A stretch of DNA of 64,000 nt from Oscillospiraceae bacterium (GCA_015068495.1 SVKL01000004.1:1-64000); one strand, 5' to 3'; positions 23,577 through 32,917 are shown, counted from the first letter of the stretch. A program made the numbers and translations. The notes: a model not told the origin generated them from the sequence alone.

Positions 23577-25205
23577 TTGAAGCAGACAATTAACGGCGCC
23601 GATTTTTGCAGACTGATGATCAGCGCGGCCGCTTCTATTGAGATAAACAAGCAAAAGCTCAACGAATTGAATGTGTTCCCTGTGCCGGACGGCGATACGG
23701 GCACCAATATGTCTATGACCATCAACGCCGCTGCCGCCGATTTGCGGAAAGCGGATGCTCCCACACTGGAGAAAGCTGCCGCCATCGCTGCCAATGCTAT
23801 GCTGCGGGGCGCAAGAGGTAACTCCGGCGTGATTCTGTCCCTGCTGTTGCGGGGCATTTCCCGCAAGCTCAAGGGCGCCGAGGAATGTGACGGCGCGCTG
23901 TGGGCGCAAGCCCTCCAAGAGGGTGTGGATGCCGCCTACAAGGCAGTTATGAAGCCTGCCGAGGGCACAATTCTGACTGTCGCCCGCTTGGCTGCCGGCA
24001 AAGCTATGGAAGCAGCCAAAAAGAACAAGGACATGGAGGTCGTTCACGAAGCTGCCCTTGAGGAAGCTAAGATTGCCCTTGCCAACACCGTGAATCAAAA
24101 CCCTGTGCTGAAAAAGGCCGGCGTTGTGGATGCCGGCGGTAAGGGTTGGGTTGTGGCTTTAGAGGCTATGCTCTGCGCACTTCGGGGTGAGGATATTGTT
24201 GCCCCGGAAGGCACTGCGCAGGCAGCCGCCGAGCAGGCAAATTTTGCTGACTTCGACACCGAAGACATCACCTTCACCTACTGCACAGAGTTCATTATCT
24301 CCCGTGAGAACAACAACGATCCGGAAAAGCTCCGGGACTTTTTGAGCAGCTTGGGTGACAGCTTGGTGCTGGTGGACGATGAGGAAATCATCAAGGTTCA
24401 CGTGCATACCAACGACCCCGGCAAGGCTCTGCACGAGGCCATTGACTACGGCTCTTTTGTCACGGTTAAAATTGAAAATATGCGTCTGCAGCACACCGAA
24501 AAGGTGATGAATGAGACAGAAGCCGCTCCTAAGATCGCCGAGCCGGAAAAGGCGCTGGGCGTAGTGTCTGTTTGCGCCGGTGACGGTCTTGCAGATGTGT
24601 TCCGGAATCTGGGCGTAGACGGCATCATCTCCGGCGGTCAGACCATGAATCCCAGCACGCAGGACATTCTGGAGGCTGTTAACAAGGTGCCTGCAGAAAC
24701 CGTGTATGTTTTGCCCAACAACAAAAACATCATTATGGCTGCCCAGCAGGTAGACGCGCTGACACCGAAAAATGTCATTGTAATCCCCAGCAAGACCGTG
24801 CCTCAGGGCATCACCGCTATGCTGAACTTCAACCCCGAGGGTGAGGTACAGGAAAATGTGGATGCGCTGACCGAGGCTTTGGATACTGTGGATACTATGC
24901 AGATTACCTATGCTGCCCGGAATTCCGACTTTGACGGCCACGATATCCACGAGGGTGACTATTTGGCTATTTACGGAAGCGCTCTGTTTGACACCAATCA
25001 GAATGTTGATGTCCTGCTTACCGCGCTGGCAGAAAAGGTCCGGGACACCGGCAAAGAGTTCATTACCATTTACTATGGCGAGGACATTACCGAGCAGCAG
25101 GCGCAAACCGCTGCTGCGCTGTTTACCGGCATCTGCCCCGATGCAGATATCACCCTGCTCAATGGCGGTCAGCCCGTATATTATTACTTGATTTCAGCAG
25201 AATAA
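23577..25205 (+). CDS. fakA: fatty acid kinase catalytic subunit FakA-like (DAK2 domain, YloV)
   Basis: A 542-residue cytoplasmic kinase that phosphorylates fatty acids bound to a FakB (DegV) partner. The N-terminal DhaL/DAK2 domain shows NVFPVPDGDTGTNM (metal and ATP site) and RGARGNSGVILS; the C-terminal half is the FakA regulatory/DegV-like part (VVSVCAGDGL, NPSTQDI). The start codon is TTG at 23577, chosen because AGGAGG lies eight bases upstream and the next methionine is deep inside the conserved domain. No fakB is seen in this window. Confidence 0.93.
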   Translation: MKQTINGADFCRLMISAAASIEINKQKLNELNVFPVPDGDTGTNMSMTINAAAADLRKADAPTLEKAAAIAANAMLRGARGNSGVILSLLLRGISRKLKGAEECDGALWAQALQEGVDAAYKAVMKPAEGTILTVARLAAGKAMEAAKKNKDMEVVHEAALEEAKIALANTVNQNPVLKKAGVVDAGGKGWVVALEAMLCALRGEDIVAPEGTAQAAAEQANFADFDTEDITFTYCTEFIISRENNNDPEKLRDFLSSLGDSLVLVDDEEIIKVHVHTNDPGKALHEAIDYGSFVTVKIENMRLQHTEKVMNETEAAPKIAEPEKALGVVSVCAGDGLADVFRNLGVDGIISGGQTMNPSTQDILEAVNKVPAETVYVLPNNKNIIMAAQQVDALTPKNVIVIPSKTVPQGITAMLNFNPEGEVQENVDALTEALDTVDTMQITYAARNSDFDGHDIHEGDYLAIYGSALFDTNQNVDVLLTALAEKVRDTGKEFITIYYGEDITEQQAQTAAALFTGICPDADITLLNGGQPVYYYLISAE

Positions 25206-25210
25206 CAGAG

Positions 25211-25241
25211 AAAAGGGTGTGTTGCAAAACACACCCTTTTT
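25211..25241 (+). terminator. intrinsic terminator after fakA
   Basis: AAAAGGGTGTGTT and AACACACCCTTTTT form a 12-13 bp stem with a short loop, just after the fakA stop. Confidence 0.92.
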
Positions 25242-25289
25242 CAAAAAACGCCGCTGCCGGTGTTCTCTATGACAGAAAGGACGGTTTTT

Positions 25290-26120
25290 ATGGATATGCC
25301 AAAAAGCAGCTTTGGGAGCAAATTCGTCGCCGCGATTGACCATCTGTCCCGCCAAAAAATCGGCCATCACGCCGCCGGCGCCGGCTATTTCCTTGTGCTG
25401 TCCTTTTTCCCCTTGCTGGTGCTGGTGCTGGCGCTGCTTCGGTACACCGGCATCCAAATCGAAACACTGACGGATTTGGTGGCAGGCTTCCTGCCGGAAG
25501 CGCTGCTGCCGGCTGCCAAGCGGCTGATTATCAGCACTTACCGGAACACCTCCGGCGCCGTGGTTTCCCTTTCGGCCCTCACCGGTCTGTGGTCTGCCAG
25601 CCGCGGCATTTACGGGCTGCTTGCCGGGTTGAACGCTATCTATGAGGTTTCCGAAGACCGGGGCTATCTTTACACCCGGGGTATCAGCATCCTTTACACC
25701 TTCCTGTTTTTGCTGATGCTGCTGGCCACGCTGGTGCTGAACGTGTTCGGCACTACACTGCTGCAGGCCTTTCACTTTGAAAATCTGGCGCTGCTGCAAT
25801 TCCTTTGGGATATTGTGGATTGGCGGTTTGTTCTGATGCTGCTGCTGCAAACCGGTCTTTTTTCCGCTATGTTTATGGCGCTGCCCAACAAGCGCAACAG
25901 CTTCCGGCAGAGTCTGCCCGGCGCGTTGCTGGCTTCCATCGGCTGGCTGGTGTTTTCCGACCTGTATTCCATTTATGTGGAGAATTTCTCCGGATATGCC
26001 AACATTTACGGCTCTGTTTACGCGGTTGCCTTAAGTATGCTGTGGCTGTACTTCTGCATCAGCATTGTCTTTTACGGCGGCGCGTTGAATCACTACTTGA
26101 TGCTCAAGCAGAAAAAATAA
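25290..26120 (+). CDS. YihY/BrkB family inner membrane protein
   Basis: A 276-residue polytopic membrane protein with six hydrophobic segments. The family pattern is visible: HHAAGAGYFLVLSFFPLLV at the first helix, the GLWSASRG motif, and the C-terminal YANIYGS plus LYFCISIVFYGG. Biochemical function is unknown (once wrongly called RNase BN). The ATG at 25290 follows AAAGGA; an upstream in-frame GTG at 25260 has no site. Monocistronic. Confidence 0.92.
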   Translation: MDMPKSSFGSKFVAAIDHLSRQKIGHHAAGAGYFLVLSFFPLLVLVLALLRYTGIQIETLTDLVAGFLPEALLPAAKRLIISTYRNTSGAVVSLSALTGLWSASRGIYGLLAGLNAIYEVSEDRGYLYTRGISILYTFLFLLMLLATLVLNVFGTTLLQAFHFENLALLQFLWDIVDWRFVLMLLLQTGLFSAMFMALPNKRNSFRQSLPGALLASIGWLVFSDLYSIYVENFSGYANIYGSVYAVALSMLWLYFCISIVFYGGALNHYLMLKQKK

Positions 26121-26187
26121 TTTTCCCAAAATGTTACATCTTGTTCACAACATAGGTGTATACTGGAAAAAATAGGGGGGTGCGGCT

Positions 26188-27012
26188 ATGTTCGGCTTTG
26201 TTTCTGCCAATATGCAAGAGCTTTCCAAAGAGGAGGCAGCCCGCTACAATGCTGTCTACTGCGGCATTTGCAGAGATATCCGGCTGCACTGCTCCTCTGC
26301 TGCCCGTCTGGCGTTGAGCTATGATTTGGCTTTTTTGGCCATCCTCCTGATGAGTCTGTATGAGCCGGAGGAATCTACAGGCAATCGCGCCTGTAATTTG
26401 CATCCCATCAAGCCTCACCGCTGGGTGGACAGCGAATACATCCGCTACTGCGCCTATATGAATGTGGTTTTGGGCTACTACAATGCCACAGACGATTATC
26501 AGGACGAAGCCCATCTCAGCGCCAAGCTGATGGGAAATATTTTGGGAAAGAATTTGGAAACGATTCACACCCTCTATCCCCGCCAATGCGCCGCGATAGA
26601 AGCCTGTATGAAACAGTTACGGCAATTGGAAAAAGACAACTGCGACAACCCCGACCTGCCTGCCGGTTGCTTTGGCAGATTGCTGGGGGAGCTGTTTGTC
26701 TACCGGGAGGATATGTGGGCAGACACCCTGCGGCAGACCGGCGAAGCGCTGGGCAGGTATATCTACTTAGCCGATGCGGTAATGGACTACCGGCGGGATG
26801 TGAAAAAGAAGCAGTATAACCCCTTTGTGGCTATGGGCAAAGGGGAAAACTACCCCCAATGGGAACAGTATCTGGTGATGACCATAGGGCGATGCACCGA
26901 CTATTATGAGCGCCTGCCCTTAGTGCAGGACAAAGGAATTTTGGACAACATCCTATACAGCGGTATATGGGTAGAATACCGGAAACGAGTAAGGAGTAAG
27001 CAAGATGATTGA
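26188..27012 (+). CDS. DUF5685 family protein
   Basis: A 274-residue soluble, mostly helical protein. The N-terminal FGFVSAN-MQELSKEE and YNAVYCGICRDI cysteine pair, and the YLADAVMDYRRDVKKKQYNPF block near the C-terminus, match DUF5685, which has no known function. The DxxxDYRRD pattern resembles a metal-binding helix seen in prenyl-synthase-like folds, but that is speculation. It overlaps the following J-domain gene by eight bases, so the two are co-translated. Confidence 0.8.
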   Translation: MFGFVSANMQELSKEEAARYNAVYCGICRDIRLHCSSAARLALSYDLAFLAILLMSLYEPEESTGNRACNLHPIKPHRWVDSEYIRYCAYMNVVLGYYNATDDYQDEAHLSAKLMGNILGKNLETIHTLYPRQCAAIEACMKQLRQLEKDNCDNPDLPAGCFGRLLGELFVYREDMWADTLRQTGEALGRYIYLADAVMDYRRDVKKKQYNPFVAMGKGENYPQWEQYLVMTIGRCTDYYERLPLVQDKGILDNILYSGIWVEYRKRVRSKQDD

Positions 27013-27595
27013 CGATCCCTATAAAATTTTAGGCGTCAGCCGGGATGCCACGGATGCGGAAATTAAGCAGGCGTATCGGCGTCTTGCCCGGAAATATCAC
27101 CCGGATGTGAACCCCGGCGATCCGGTGGCAGCAAAGAAAATGCAGGAAGTGAACGCCGCCTACGAGCAGATCAAGAATCCGGAAAAAGCCCGGCCCGGCG
27201 ACCCATTTGGCGGTTACGGCAGACAGCAATCCACCGGACAGTACCAACAGGCTGCTTTTAACTATATCCGTTTTCACCGGTATCAAGAGGCGCTGAACGT
27301 ACTGCAATCCGACAGCAATCGCAACGCCCAGTGGTACTATCTGTCCGCCTTGGCTCACAACGGCTTGGGCAATCAGGTCACTGCGCTGGAGCACATCCGG
27401 CGGGCGGTGTCTATGGAGCCGGACAACTACACTTATTTGCAAGCCCTCTCCGCCATAGAAAACGGCGGACAAACCTACCGGCAGCAGGCGGGCAATTTCC
27501 GCGGCTTTACTTGGGGCGGCTCTTCCGTGGCTTCCCTGTGTCTGTGCTACCTTTTCCAGCTGTTTTGCTGCGGCGGTCACTGCTTCTTCTGTTGA
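27005..27595 (+). CDS. J-domain (DnaJ-like) protein with TPR-like region and cysteine-rich tail
   Basis: A 196-residue co-chaperone-like protein. Residues 5-60 are a J-domain with the HPD triad (YHPDVNPG), so it should stimulate an Hsp70. It lacks the zinc-finger and C-terminal domains of DnaJ. Residues about 85-155 look like two TPR-type helices (YYLSALAHNGLGN, ALEHIRRAVSMEPDN). The last 25 residues form a hydrophobic, cysteine-rich segment with a CCGGHC motif, suggesting membrane association. It is coupled to the DUF5685 gene, which may be its client or partner. Confidence 0.88.
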   Translation: MIDDPYKILGVSRDATDAEIKQAYRRLARKYHPDVNPGDPVAAKKMQEVNAAYEQIKNPEKARPGDPFGGYGRQQSTGQYQQAAFNYIRFHRYQEALNVLQSDSNRNAQWYYLSALAHNGLGNQVTALEHIRRAVSMEPDNYTYLQALSAIENGGQTYRQQAGNFRGFTWGGSSVASLCLCYLFQLFCCGGHCFFC

Positions 27596-27602
27596 TAAGC
27601 AT

Positions 27603-27632
27603 AAAAAAGCGAGTGCATTGCACTCGCTTTTT
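27603..27632. terminator. bidirectional intrinsic terminator
   Basis: AAAAAGCGAGTGCA and TGCACTCGCTTTTT form a near-perfect palindrome between convergent genes. Confidence 0.92.
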
Positions 27633-27633
27633 G

Positions 27634-28281
27634 TTATACCTTAAACCGGTTAAGATATTCATACAAGGGGATGAGCTTTTCCAAGAATTCTCTTGCCCGC
27701 AGTCCCAGCTCCGGGCCAAACATCTCCTGGCTGACCGGCTCGTTGACCACACAGGAAATCTTGCCCTTCCAAGCATAGAAAGGCGCCAGCGCAGGTGTAG
27801 GCGCTTCCTTGGGGCGCTTGTAGGTTTCTACGGAGAGAGGGATGCCGGTAGCCTTCTGGGTATCGGCAATGAGCTTGCAAAATTCCTTGGGCTTTGCGGC
27901 AATTGCCTTGCGGAAATCCTCCAGCACAGAGGGTCTGGGATGCCACCAGATGAGACCGTAGCTGACACCCTCGGGGCAGATTTCAAAGTACAAACAGGGG
28001 TTTTCTGCCCACCACTCCACATCCTGCCGGATGCAAATCCACAGGCTCTCCTTATAGGGAACGGGATGATGCATACGAGCATCCCGATAGATGCGGCTCA
28101 CCTTCAGCAGATTGCCGGTTTTTTCCAAAAAGGGCTGAAACAAATCCTGCCCCAGCGCCTTCATAGGTTCATACAAGTAGTTTACATAATCTTTTTTATG
28201 CTCCAAAAACCACTCCCGGTTATTGTTCATCCGGATTCCCCACAGAAAATCCACCGTCTCCGGTGTAAAGCCGTTAAACAT
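27634..28281 (-). CDS. DUF2461 family protein
   Basis: A 215-residue cytoplasmic protein of the DUF2461 family, recognised by FLWGIRMNNNREWFLEHK near the N-terminus, RIYRDARMHHPVPYK in the middle and the FEICPEGVSYG strand. Function is unknown. I choose the ATG at 28281 with GGGGAG seven bases upstream; the open frame begins one codon earlier with GTG. Monocistronic, between two terminators. Confidence 0.88.
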   Translation of the reverse strand: MFNGFTPETVDFLWGIRMNNNREWFLEHKKDYVNYLYEPMKALGQDLFQPFLEKTGNLLKVSRIYRDARMHHPVPYKESLWICIRQDVEWWAENPCLYFEICPEGVSYGLIWWHPRPSVLEDFRKAIAAKPKEFCKLIADTQKATGIPLSVETYKRPKEAPTPALAPFYAWKGKISCVVNEPVSQEMFGPELGLRAREFLEKLIPLYEYLNRFKV

Positions 28282-28334
28282 CACGTTCTCCCCTTTCTTT
28301 TCTTTATCATACCCTATTTTTCCCCAATTGACAA

Positions 28335-28366
28335 GAAAAAAGGGAGCGGCAAGCCGCTCCCTTTTG
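28335..28366 (-). terminator. intrinsic terminator of the sugar cluster
   Basis: AAAAGGGAGCGGC and GCCGCTCCCTTTT form a 13-bp stem with a two-base loop. It lies after the stop codon of the isomerase-like gene on the minus strand and is followed there by TTTTTTCTTG. Confidence 0.9.
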
Positions 28367-28389
28367 ATTCTTATGGACAGGATTTGGAA

Positions 28390-29424
28390 TTATACCAGAC
28401 CCATCAACAGCTCCATAACGTACATCTCCAGCTTCTCGTAGTTGCGCTCTGCGATGCACTTTGCCTGGAACTCCTTGTCGAAGCGCTCAACCTTCTTCTC
28501 CAGTTCCTTAGCGATCTTGATGGAGTTCTCCAGATGACGGTACTGATCCTCGGGCTTCTGAGTACGCATAGCCTTAACGTCGATACCAACCATTTCGCCG
28601 TTTGCGCCGTAGTTGTTGTCAACCAAGACCTTGATCTGGTTGAATGCGCCACGGAGGGACTCAACACCGAAGGACTTGTCCTGATCGTAACGGCAGCCGT
28701 TCTGGTCGTTCAGGTGGACAGAGCCCAGCTTGCCGAACTTCAGAGCGAAGGCCATTTCGTGAGCGGGATCCAAGCCAGCCAGAATAGCGTGAGCGGACTC
28801 CAGAACAGCGCCAACACGCTTGGGATCCTTAGAAGCAGCGGAAACAGCCATAACGTGGCCGATGGTGCCGCAGTAGGAACGGTCGATGGGCTCGTTGGGC
28901 TTGGACTCGATCAGAACCTTGATCTTGTCGTCGTAGGTCAGCATCTCATCGATGGAGTCGATCAGCTGGCCAATCTTCTGAACGGGATCCTTGGACTCTG
29001 CGCACAGAGTGCCTTCACGAGCCAGCCACAGAACGATGTTCTTAGCGCCCATAGCGTTAGCGATGTCGATGGAGCGCTTTGCACGCCACATAGCGAAGTC
29101 ATAGTCCTCCTTGGAGTTGGAGGTGAAGCCGCCATCGGTGGTGTGGGGGTCCATCCACAGACGGGGAGCCACGAACTCAGCAACCAGACCGTACTTGTCC
29201 AAGGTAGCCTTCATGTCCTTAGCATAATCAATGATCTGCTTCTCGGTCATGTTGTTCATATCGGGCACTGCGTCGTCATCGTGGAACTGAACGCCGGACA
29301 TACCGATCTCGGCAAACTTCTTAAACTTTTCCTCAATATCAACGGTGGCACGTACGCCGGGGCCAAAAGCCTCAACGCCTTCGTTTACGTTCCAGGGGCC
29401 TGCGGTAAACTTAAATCTAGACAT
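28390..29424 (-). CDS. xylose isomerase-like TIM barrel sugar isomerase
   Basis: A 344-residue TIM-barrel protein related to the short actinobacterial-type xylose isomerases. Shared landmarks are DGGFTSN, the IESKPNEP metal-ligand region, and HLNDQNG followed by YDQDKSFG. The length is shorter than the 385-440 residues of true XylA, and the N-terminus (KFTAGPWNVNEG) differs, so the substrate may be another aldose or polyol-derived ketose. It is the last gene of the cluster and has its own likely promoter in the 200-base gap after the dehydrogenase gene. Its codon choice is strongly biased, suggesting high expression. Confidence 0.8.
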   Translation of the reverse strand: MSRFKFTAGPWNVNEGVEAFGPGVRATVDIEEKFKKFAEIGMSGVQFHDDDAVPDMNNMTEKQIIDYAKDMKATLDKYGLVAEFVAPRLWMDPHTTDGGFTSNSKEDYDFAMWRAKRSIDIANAMGAKNIVLWLAREGTLCAESKDPVQKIGQLIDSIDEMLTYDDKIKVLIESKPNEPIDRSYCGTIGHVMAVSAASKDPKRVGAVLESAHAILAGLDPAHEMAFALKFGKLGSVHLNDQNGCRYDQDKSFGVESLRGAFNQIKVLVDNNYGANGEMVGIDVKAMRTQKPEDQYRHLENSIKIAKELEKKVERFDKEFQAKCIAERNYEKLEMYVMELLMGLV

Positions 29425-29481
29425 AGTATTTGCATCCTTTCGTTTTTAATTTTCGTTTTCAGGGACATCCTGATTACTGTC

Positions 29482-29510
29482 AATATGCCATAGTCGGCGA
29501 CTGCAATCAA
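29482..29510 (-). promoter_or_regulatory. putative internal promoter of the isomerase-like gene
   Basis: On the minus strand TTGATT, a 17-base spacer and CATATT lie about 60 bases before the start codon. A TTGACA overlaps the -10 but has no partner. The match is moderate. Confidence 0.4.
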
Positions 29511-29627
29511 GTTTATTTTGCGTTTTATAGGCGACAATTTTGCGCTTTTTGAATTTTATACAACTATCACAAAAGCCTTGCCTTTGTTCTGTTAAAATTG
29601 CCTACCCAAAAAACACGAAAATACCGG

Positions 29628-30842
29628 TTAAATAATGGCTTTCAGGCTCTTTGCCTTCACAGCATCCGCTGCGCGGCGCAGGTCAGCAACTGTTGCGCCT
29701 GCCAAAATCTTCTCGTACATAGAGAGAATCAGCTTTGCCAAATCTCCCTCAGCATCCAGCTTGGCAACGTCTAACAGCACCTGCTTGGCGCTGTCCATAC
29801 CTTGCTCCATACCCTCTGCCTCTTTGATATAGCGGTGCACACCGGCGGCAGCGCCTACGGCGATGTAGGCAGGGGTTGTGCCCTGTGCCATCGCCAGAGA
29901 AGACGAGCCGATCAGACGGTCATCGGGGCTGAGCTTTCTGCCCGGGTCACCGCCTACCCGTGCGCAGGTATCCTGCAATGCTGCATTGGTAAAGCGGTTG
30001 AGCAAATCCGTAATGTGCATCACAATGCTGCCCAGCTCCACGCCGTACTTTTCAGACAATGCCTTGGCGCTTTCCAGCATAGCGTTCTGCACCAAAATCC
30101 GTACATCTGCCACGTCAATGGACTGATAAATATACTCCAAGCCCAGCAAGTCGCCCAAGTAGGCGCAGGTGGCGTGGCCCATATTGTGGATGTACAGCTT
30201 TCTCTTCAGATAGAAATCAAAGGGCTCAAAAGGAACCATATTTTTGATTTCGGGAACGCCGCCCTTAAAGGCAGCCTTGTCGGTGGGCAGGAAGCCGTAG
30301 CGCTCCACGCACACCCGCATAGGCTCTCCGTCCTTCATCTCCTCGGTCTGAACAGGCACCATACGGCCGATGGACGCCTCCACCAAACCCACGGTGGCAT
30401 CGAATTTTACTTTTTCTTCCTCGGTGAGCTGCTCCTTAATCATGCCCTCAACTACCAAGTTGGCATCCATTAAGTTCTCGCAGACAATGATATTCAGAGG
30501 CTTATCCCCCATTGCCCAGCGCTTCCGCAGACCTGCCACAATGTTGGGCACGATGAATTTCAGAATTCGTGCACCCACAGCGGTCGCCATAATATCACAA
30601 TTGGCAATCACGTCGGAAGCGGCCTCCACATCGTTGCCGTTGACCGCGGTGACATTTTCCACCAGCACATCCTCATAGCCGGTGCTTTCCACATAACGAA
30701 TGGGGTAACAGCCCTTTTCCTGCAGGTGCTTCACCACCGGCTCTGCCACATCGATAAAGGTGACCCGATAGCCGGACTGGCTCAAAAGTGCGCCGATAAA
30801 GCCACGGCCGATATTGCCGCCGCCATACATTACTGCATTCAT
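29628..30842 (-). CDS. mannitol-1-phosphate 5-dehydrogenase-like polyol/hexonate dehydrogenase
   Basis: A 404-residue NAD-dependent long-chain dehydrogenase of the mannitol dehydrogenase superfamily. The N-terminal Rossmann motif GGGNIGRGFIG is that of MtlD (mannitol-1-phosphate to fructose-6-phosphate), and the YIHNMGHA segment corresponds to the MtlD catalytic-domain NTGHA region. The protein is longer than MtlD (about 380) and is not next to a mannitol PTS, so its substrate is open. It follows the PfkB gene by 16 bases. Confidence 0.78.
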   Translation of the reverse strand: MNAVMYGGGNIGRGFIGALLSQSGYRVTFIDVAEPVVKHLQEKGCYPIRYVESTGYEDVLVENVTAVNGNDVEAASDVIANCDIMATAVGARILKFIVPNIVAGLRKRWAMGDKPLNIIVCENLMDANLVVEGMIKEQLTEEEKVKFDATVGLVEASIGRMVPVQTEEMKDGEPMRVCVERYGFLPTDKAAFKGGVPEIKNMVPFEPFDFYLKRKLYIHNMGHATCAYLGDLLGLEYIYQSIDVADVRILVQNAMLESAKALSEKYGVELGSIVMHITDLLNRFTNAALQDTCARVGGDPGRKLSPDDRLIGSSSLAMAQGTTPAYIAVGAAAGVHRYIKEAEGMEQGMDSAKQVLLDVAKLDAEGDLAKLILSMYEKILAGATVADLRRAADAVKAKSLKAII

Positions 30843-30858
30843 ACTACATCCTTCTTTC

Positions 30859-31863
30859 TTATCTCAGGTCCTTGTAGACCTTCATAGCCTCTTCAACAGT
30901 ACGCATACCCTCGGTAGCGCCGGCTTCCGACAGAGAGCAGACAGCAGACGCTGTGCCCAGCTCAATGGCAGACTTCAGATCCATTCCCTTCCACGCGCCA
31001 TAAAGCACGCCGGAGCAGAAGGCATCGCCTGCGCCCACGGTGCCGGCAATCCAGCCCTCGGGCAATTTCAGGCTGGGAACCTCTACCAAATTGTCGTTTT
31101 CGTCCAAGCCGTAGCCCACCTCGGGACAGTGAATCACAGCCCAAGTGGAAACGCCCAACTCCTTCATTTTCTTCAGCGCAGCAGGCATATTTTCCTTCAG
31201 CAGCTTGCCGTCCTCGGTACGCAGCTCTACGCCGGTGGTGGCGCTTGCCTCTACCTCGTTGATAACACAGTAATCGGTATACTTCAGTGCAGGACACACC
31301 AGCTTGCGGAAACGGTCTCCTGCCTCACTTACCACGTCAATGGAGGTCTTAATGCCCCGCTGCTGTGCGTTATGCAGCAGCTTTGCCATTTTGGTGCCGT
31401 ACTGGTCATCTTCCTCGTCCAAGGCGTCCAGCAGAAGAATATAGCCCACGTGGAGCATATCCACATCCAGCTTATCCCAAGGGATATCGTCTTCGCAGAA
31501 GCCAGCGTTACCGCCCCGGCAATGGTAGAAGGTGCGCTGCTTGGTGATTTCATCGGCCATCACCAAGGTAAACGAGGTTGTGCCGGTGATTTTTACGTGC
31601 TGCATATCGATATTCTTATGGGCCTTCAGCTGCTCCATAATAAACGCGCCGGCGGCATCGTCACCGGTGCGGCCCAGCGCCACCAAGGGCAGCTGAGGGT
31701 CCAGCTTTGCCAAATCCACAATGTCATTGCACAAGCATCCGCCGATGGACTTGGATGCGTCTGCAGTGATGGTGGTCAACTCGCCCGGCTTGGGAATTCC
31801 GGCGATGGGATACAGCATATCCACAATCATATTGCCTGCTACGGCAATGCCTTTTTTATTCAT
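30859..31863 (-). CDS. PfkB family carbohydrate kinase
   Basis: A 334-residue ribokinase-fold sugar kinase. The N-terminal VAGNMIVDML and GGCLCND regions contact the sugar, and the C-terminal signature GTVGAGDAFCSGV carries the catalytic aspartate of the GAGD anion hole; the usual leading Asp-Thr is Gly-Thr. The substrate cannot be told from sequence. Its start overlaps the stop of the AraC-type regulator by eight bases, so the two are coupled. Confidence 0.88.
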   Translation of the reverse strand: MNKKGIAVAGNMIVDMLYPIAGIPKPGELTTITADASKSIGGCLCNDIVDLAKLDPQLPLVALGRTGDDAAGAFIMEQLKAHKNIDMQHVKITGTTSFTLVMADEITKQRTFYHCRGGNAGFCEDDIPWDKLDVDMLHVGYILLLDALDEEDDQYGTKMAKLLHNAQQRGIKTSIDVVSEAGDRFRKLVCPALKYTDYCVINEVEASATTGVELRTEDGKLLKENMPAALKKMKELGVSTWAVIHCPEVGYGLDENDNLVEVPSLKLPEGWIAGTVGAGDAFCSGVLYGAWKGMDLKSAIELGTASAVCSLSEAGATEGMRTVEEAMKVYKDLR

Positions 31864-32848
31864 AGGTTTCTTCCTTTCTTAGGGTAGAATATTCCTTCCA
31901 AAAATCTTCCAGCCAGCTCCGTCCCTGCTCGTCGGAGGCAAAGGTCTGCACCTGCTCCTGCTCGCTCTTTTGCAGCACCAAGGTCTCTCTACGCAGCTGC
32001 TTGCAGGACTCCTGCGCAGACATACCAAAGTAGGTTTCCAACATACGGGACAGATACTTTACATCGGAAAAGCCGCTGACCACACTCACGTCCGTCATAC
32101 ACATAGAGGTATCTCTCAGCAGCTTCAGTGCCCGTTCAAAACGCACGGAGCTCACATACTCCTGAAAGGTCATATGCAGATTATCGTGGATAAAATGAGA
32201 CAGATAGGTGGTGGTAACACCCTCCAGCTCTGCCAGCTGGGTCAGGGTGATTTTCTCGCTGTAGTTTTGGTCAATATACTCCGTGATACGGCCCAGACGC
32301 GCCATCTTTTTGTTCCGCGCCAAGTATGCCGCCTCGGTCATCTGCCGGTAGGGGACAATGCTCAGCAGCCGGCTGTACAGCTGGCAAATGCTGCAAATGC
32401 AGTGCAGACCGTACAAGTCGGAATCCTCTGCCATATAGTTGTCCACTGCCTGCACCATCAGCCCGGTCAGCTCCTTGCGCTGGGCAGGTGTCAGGATGCC
32501 GGTCAGGTCATTTTCCAGAATTTCCAAATTCCGGAAACAGGATAAATACTCGCTGCAGAAGGAGCTTGCCATCTGCAAATATGCAACCTTAATGCCACTT
32601 TGATTGGTGGCAAGAATTTGGTGGGGTTCATTGGAATTAAAGAAGAACAGCGAGCCTTTGCTGATGGAAAAATCCCGCTCATCCAAATGGACCACTCCCT
32701 CGCCCTCCAGCACCAAGCCTAACTCCAAGGCTCTGTGGACGTGGGCATTGCGGTTGATGATGTGGACGATATTGCCATTGACGTGCTGCAATCTGGGATA
32801 GGCCAATACCTCGTATTCTTCCCGATAGGCATTTTGATGATTTCCCAC
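31856..32848 (-). CDS. AraC family transcriptional regulator with cupin sensor domain
   Basis: A 330-residue regulator: an N-terminal cupin/AraC-binding domain (about 20-140, LELGLVLEGEG) that would bind the pathway sugar, and a C-terminal two-helix-turn-helix domain (about 195-290, LTQLAELEGVTTTYLSHFI and DVSVVSGFSDVKYLSRM). The start is GTG after AAGGAG. It sits inside the cluster it probably controls, between the oxidoreductase gene and the kinase gene, and may act at the promoter at 35377-35405. Confidence 0.92.
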   Translation of the reverse strand: MGNHQNAYREEYEVLAYPRLQHVNGNIVHIINRNAHVHRALELGLVLEGEGVVHLDERDFSISKGSLFFFNSNEPHQILATNQSGIKVAYLQMASSFCSEYLSCFRNLEILENDLTGILTPAQRKELTGLMVQAVDNYMAEDSDLYGLHCICSICQLYSRLLSIVPYRQMTEAAYLARNKKMARLGRITEYIDQNYSEKITLTQLAELEGVTTTYLSHFIHDNLHMTFQEYVSSVRFERALKLLRDTSMCMTDVSVVSGFSDVKYLSRMLETYFGMSAQESCKQLRRETLVLQKSEQEQVQTFASDEQGRSWLEDFWKEYSTLRKEETYE

Positions 32849-32872
32849 TACAATCTCCTTATTAAACGAACA

Positions 32873-32897
32873 GAGGGCCGGCCATAGACCGGCCCTC
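32873..32897 (-). other. intercistronic hairpin before the AraC-type gene
   Basis: GAGGGCCGG and CCGGCCCTC form a 9-bp GC-rich stem between the oxidoreductase stop and the regulator start. On the minus strand it is followed by TGTTCGTTT rather than a clean T run, so it may protect or attenuate the transcript rather than end it. Confidence 0.5.
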
Positions 32898-32917
32898 CGA
32901 CCTGCTTACTTTATGCG

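Noticed and set aside
27331-29493. Open frame of 720 codons on the plus strand across the J-domain tail, DUF2461 and isomerase genes
   Set aside because: It runs through a bidirectional terminator and antisense to two well-supported genes; it arises from codon bias.
32873-32897. Full terminator splitting the sugar cluster before the AraC-type gene
   Set aside because: The stem is strong but the following sequence TGTTCGTTT is a poor T run, so it is listed only as an intercistronic hairpin.
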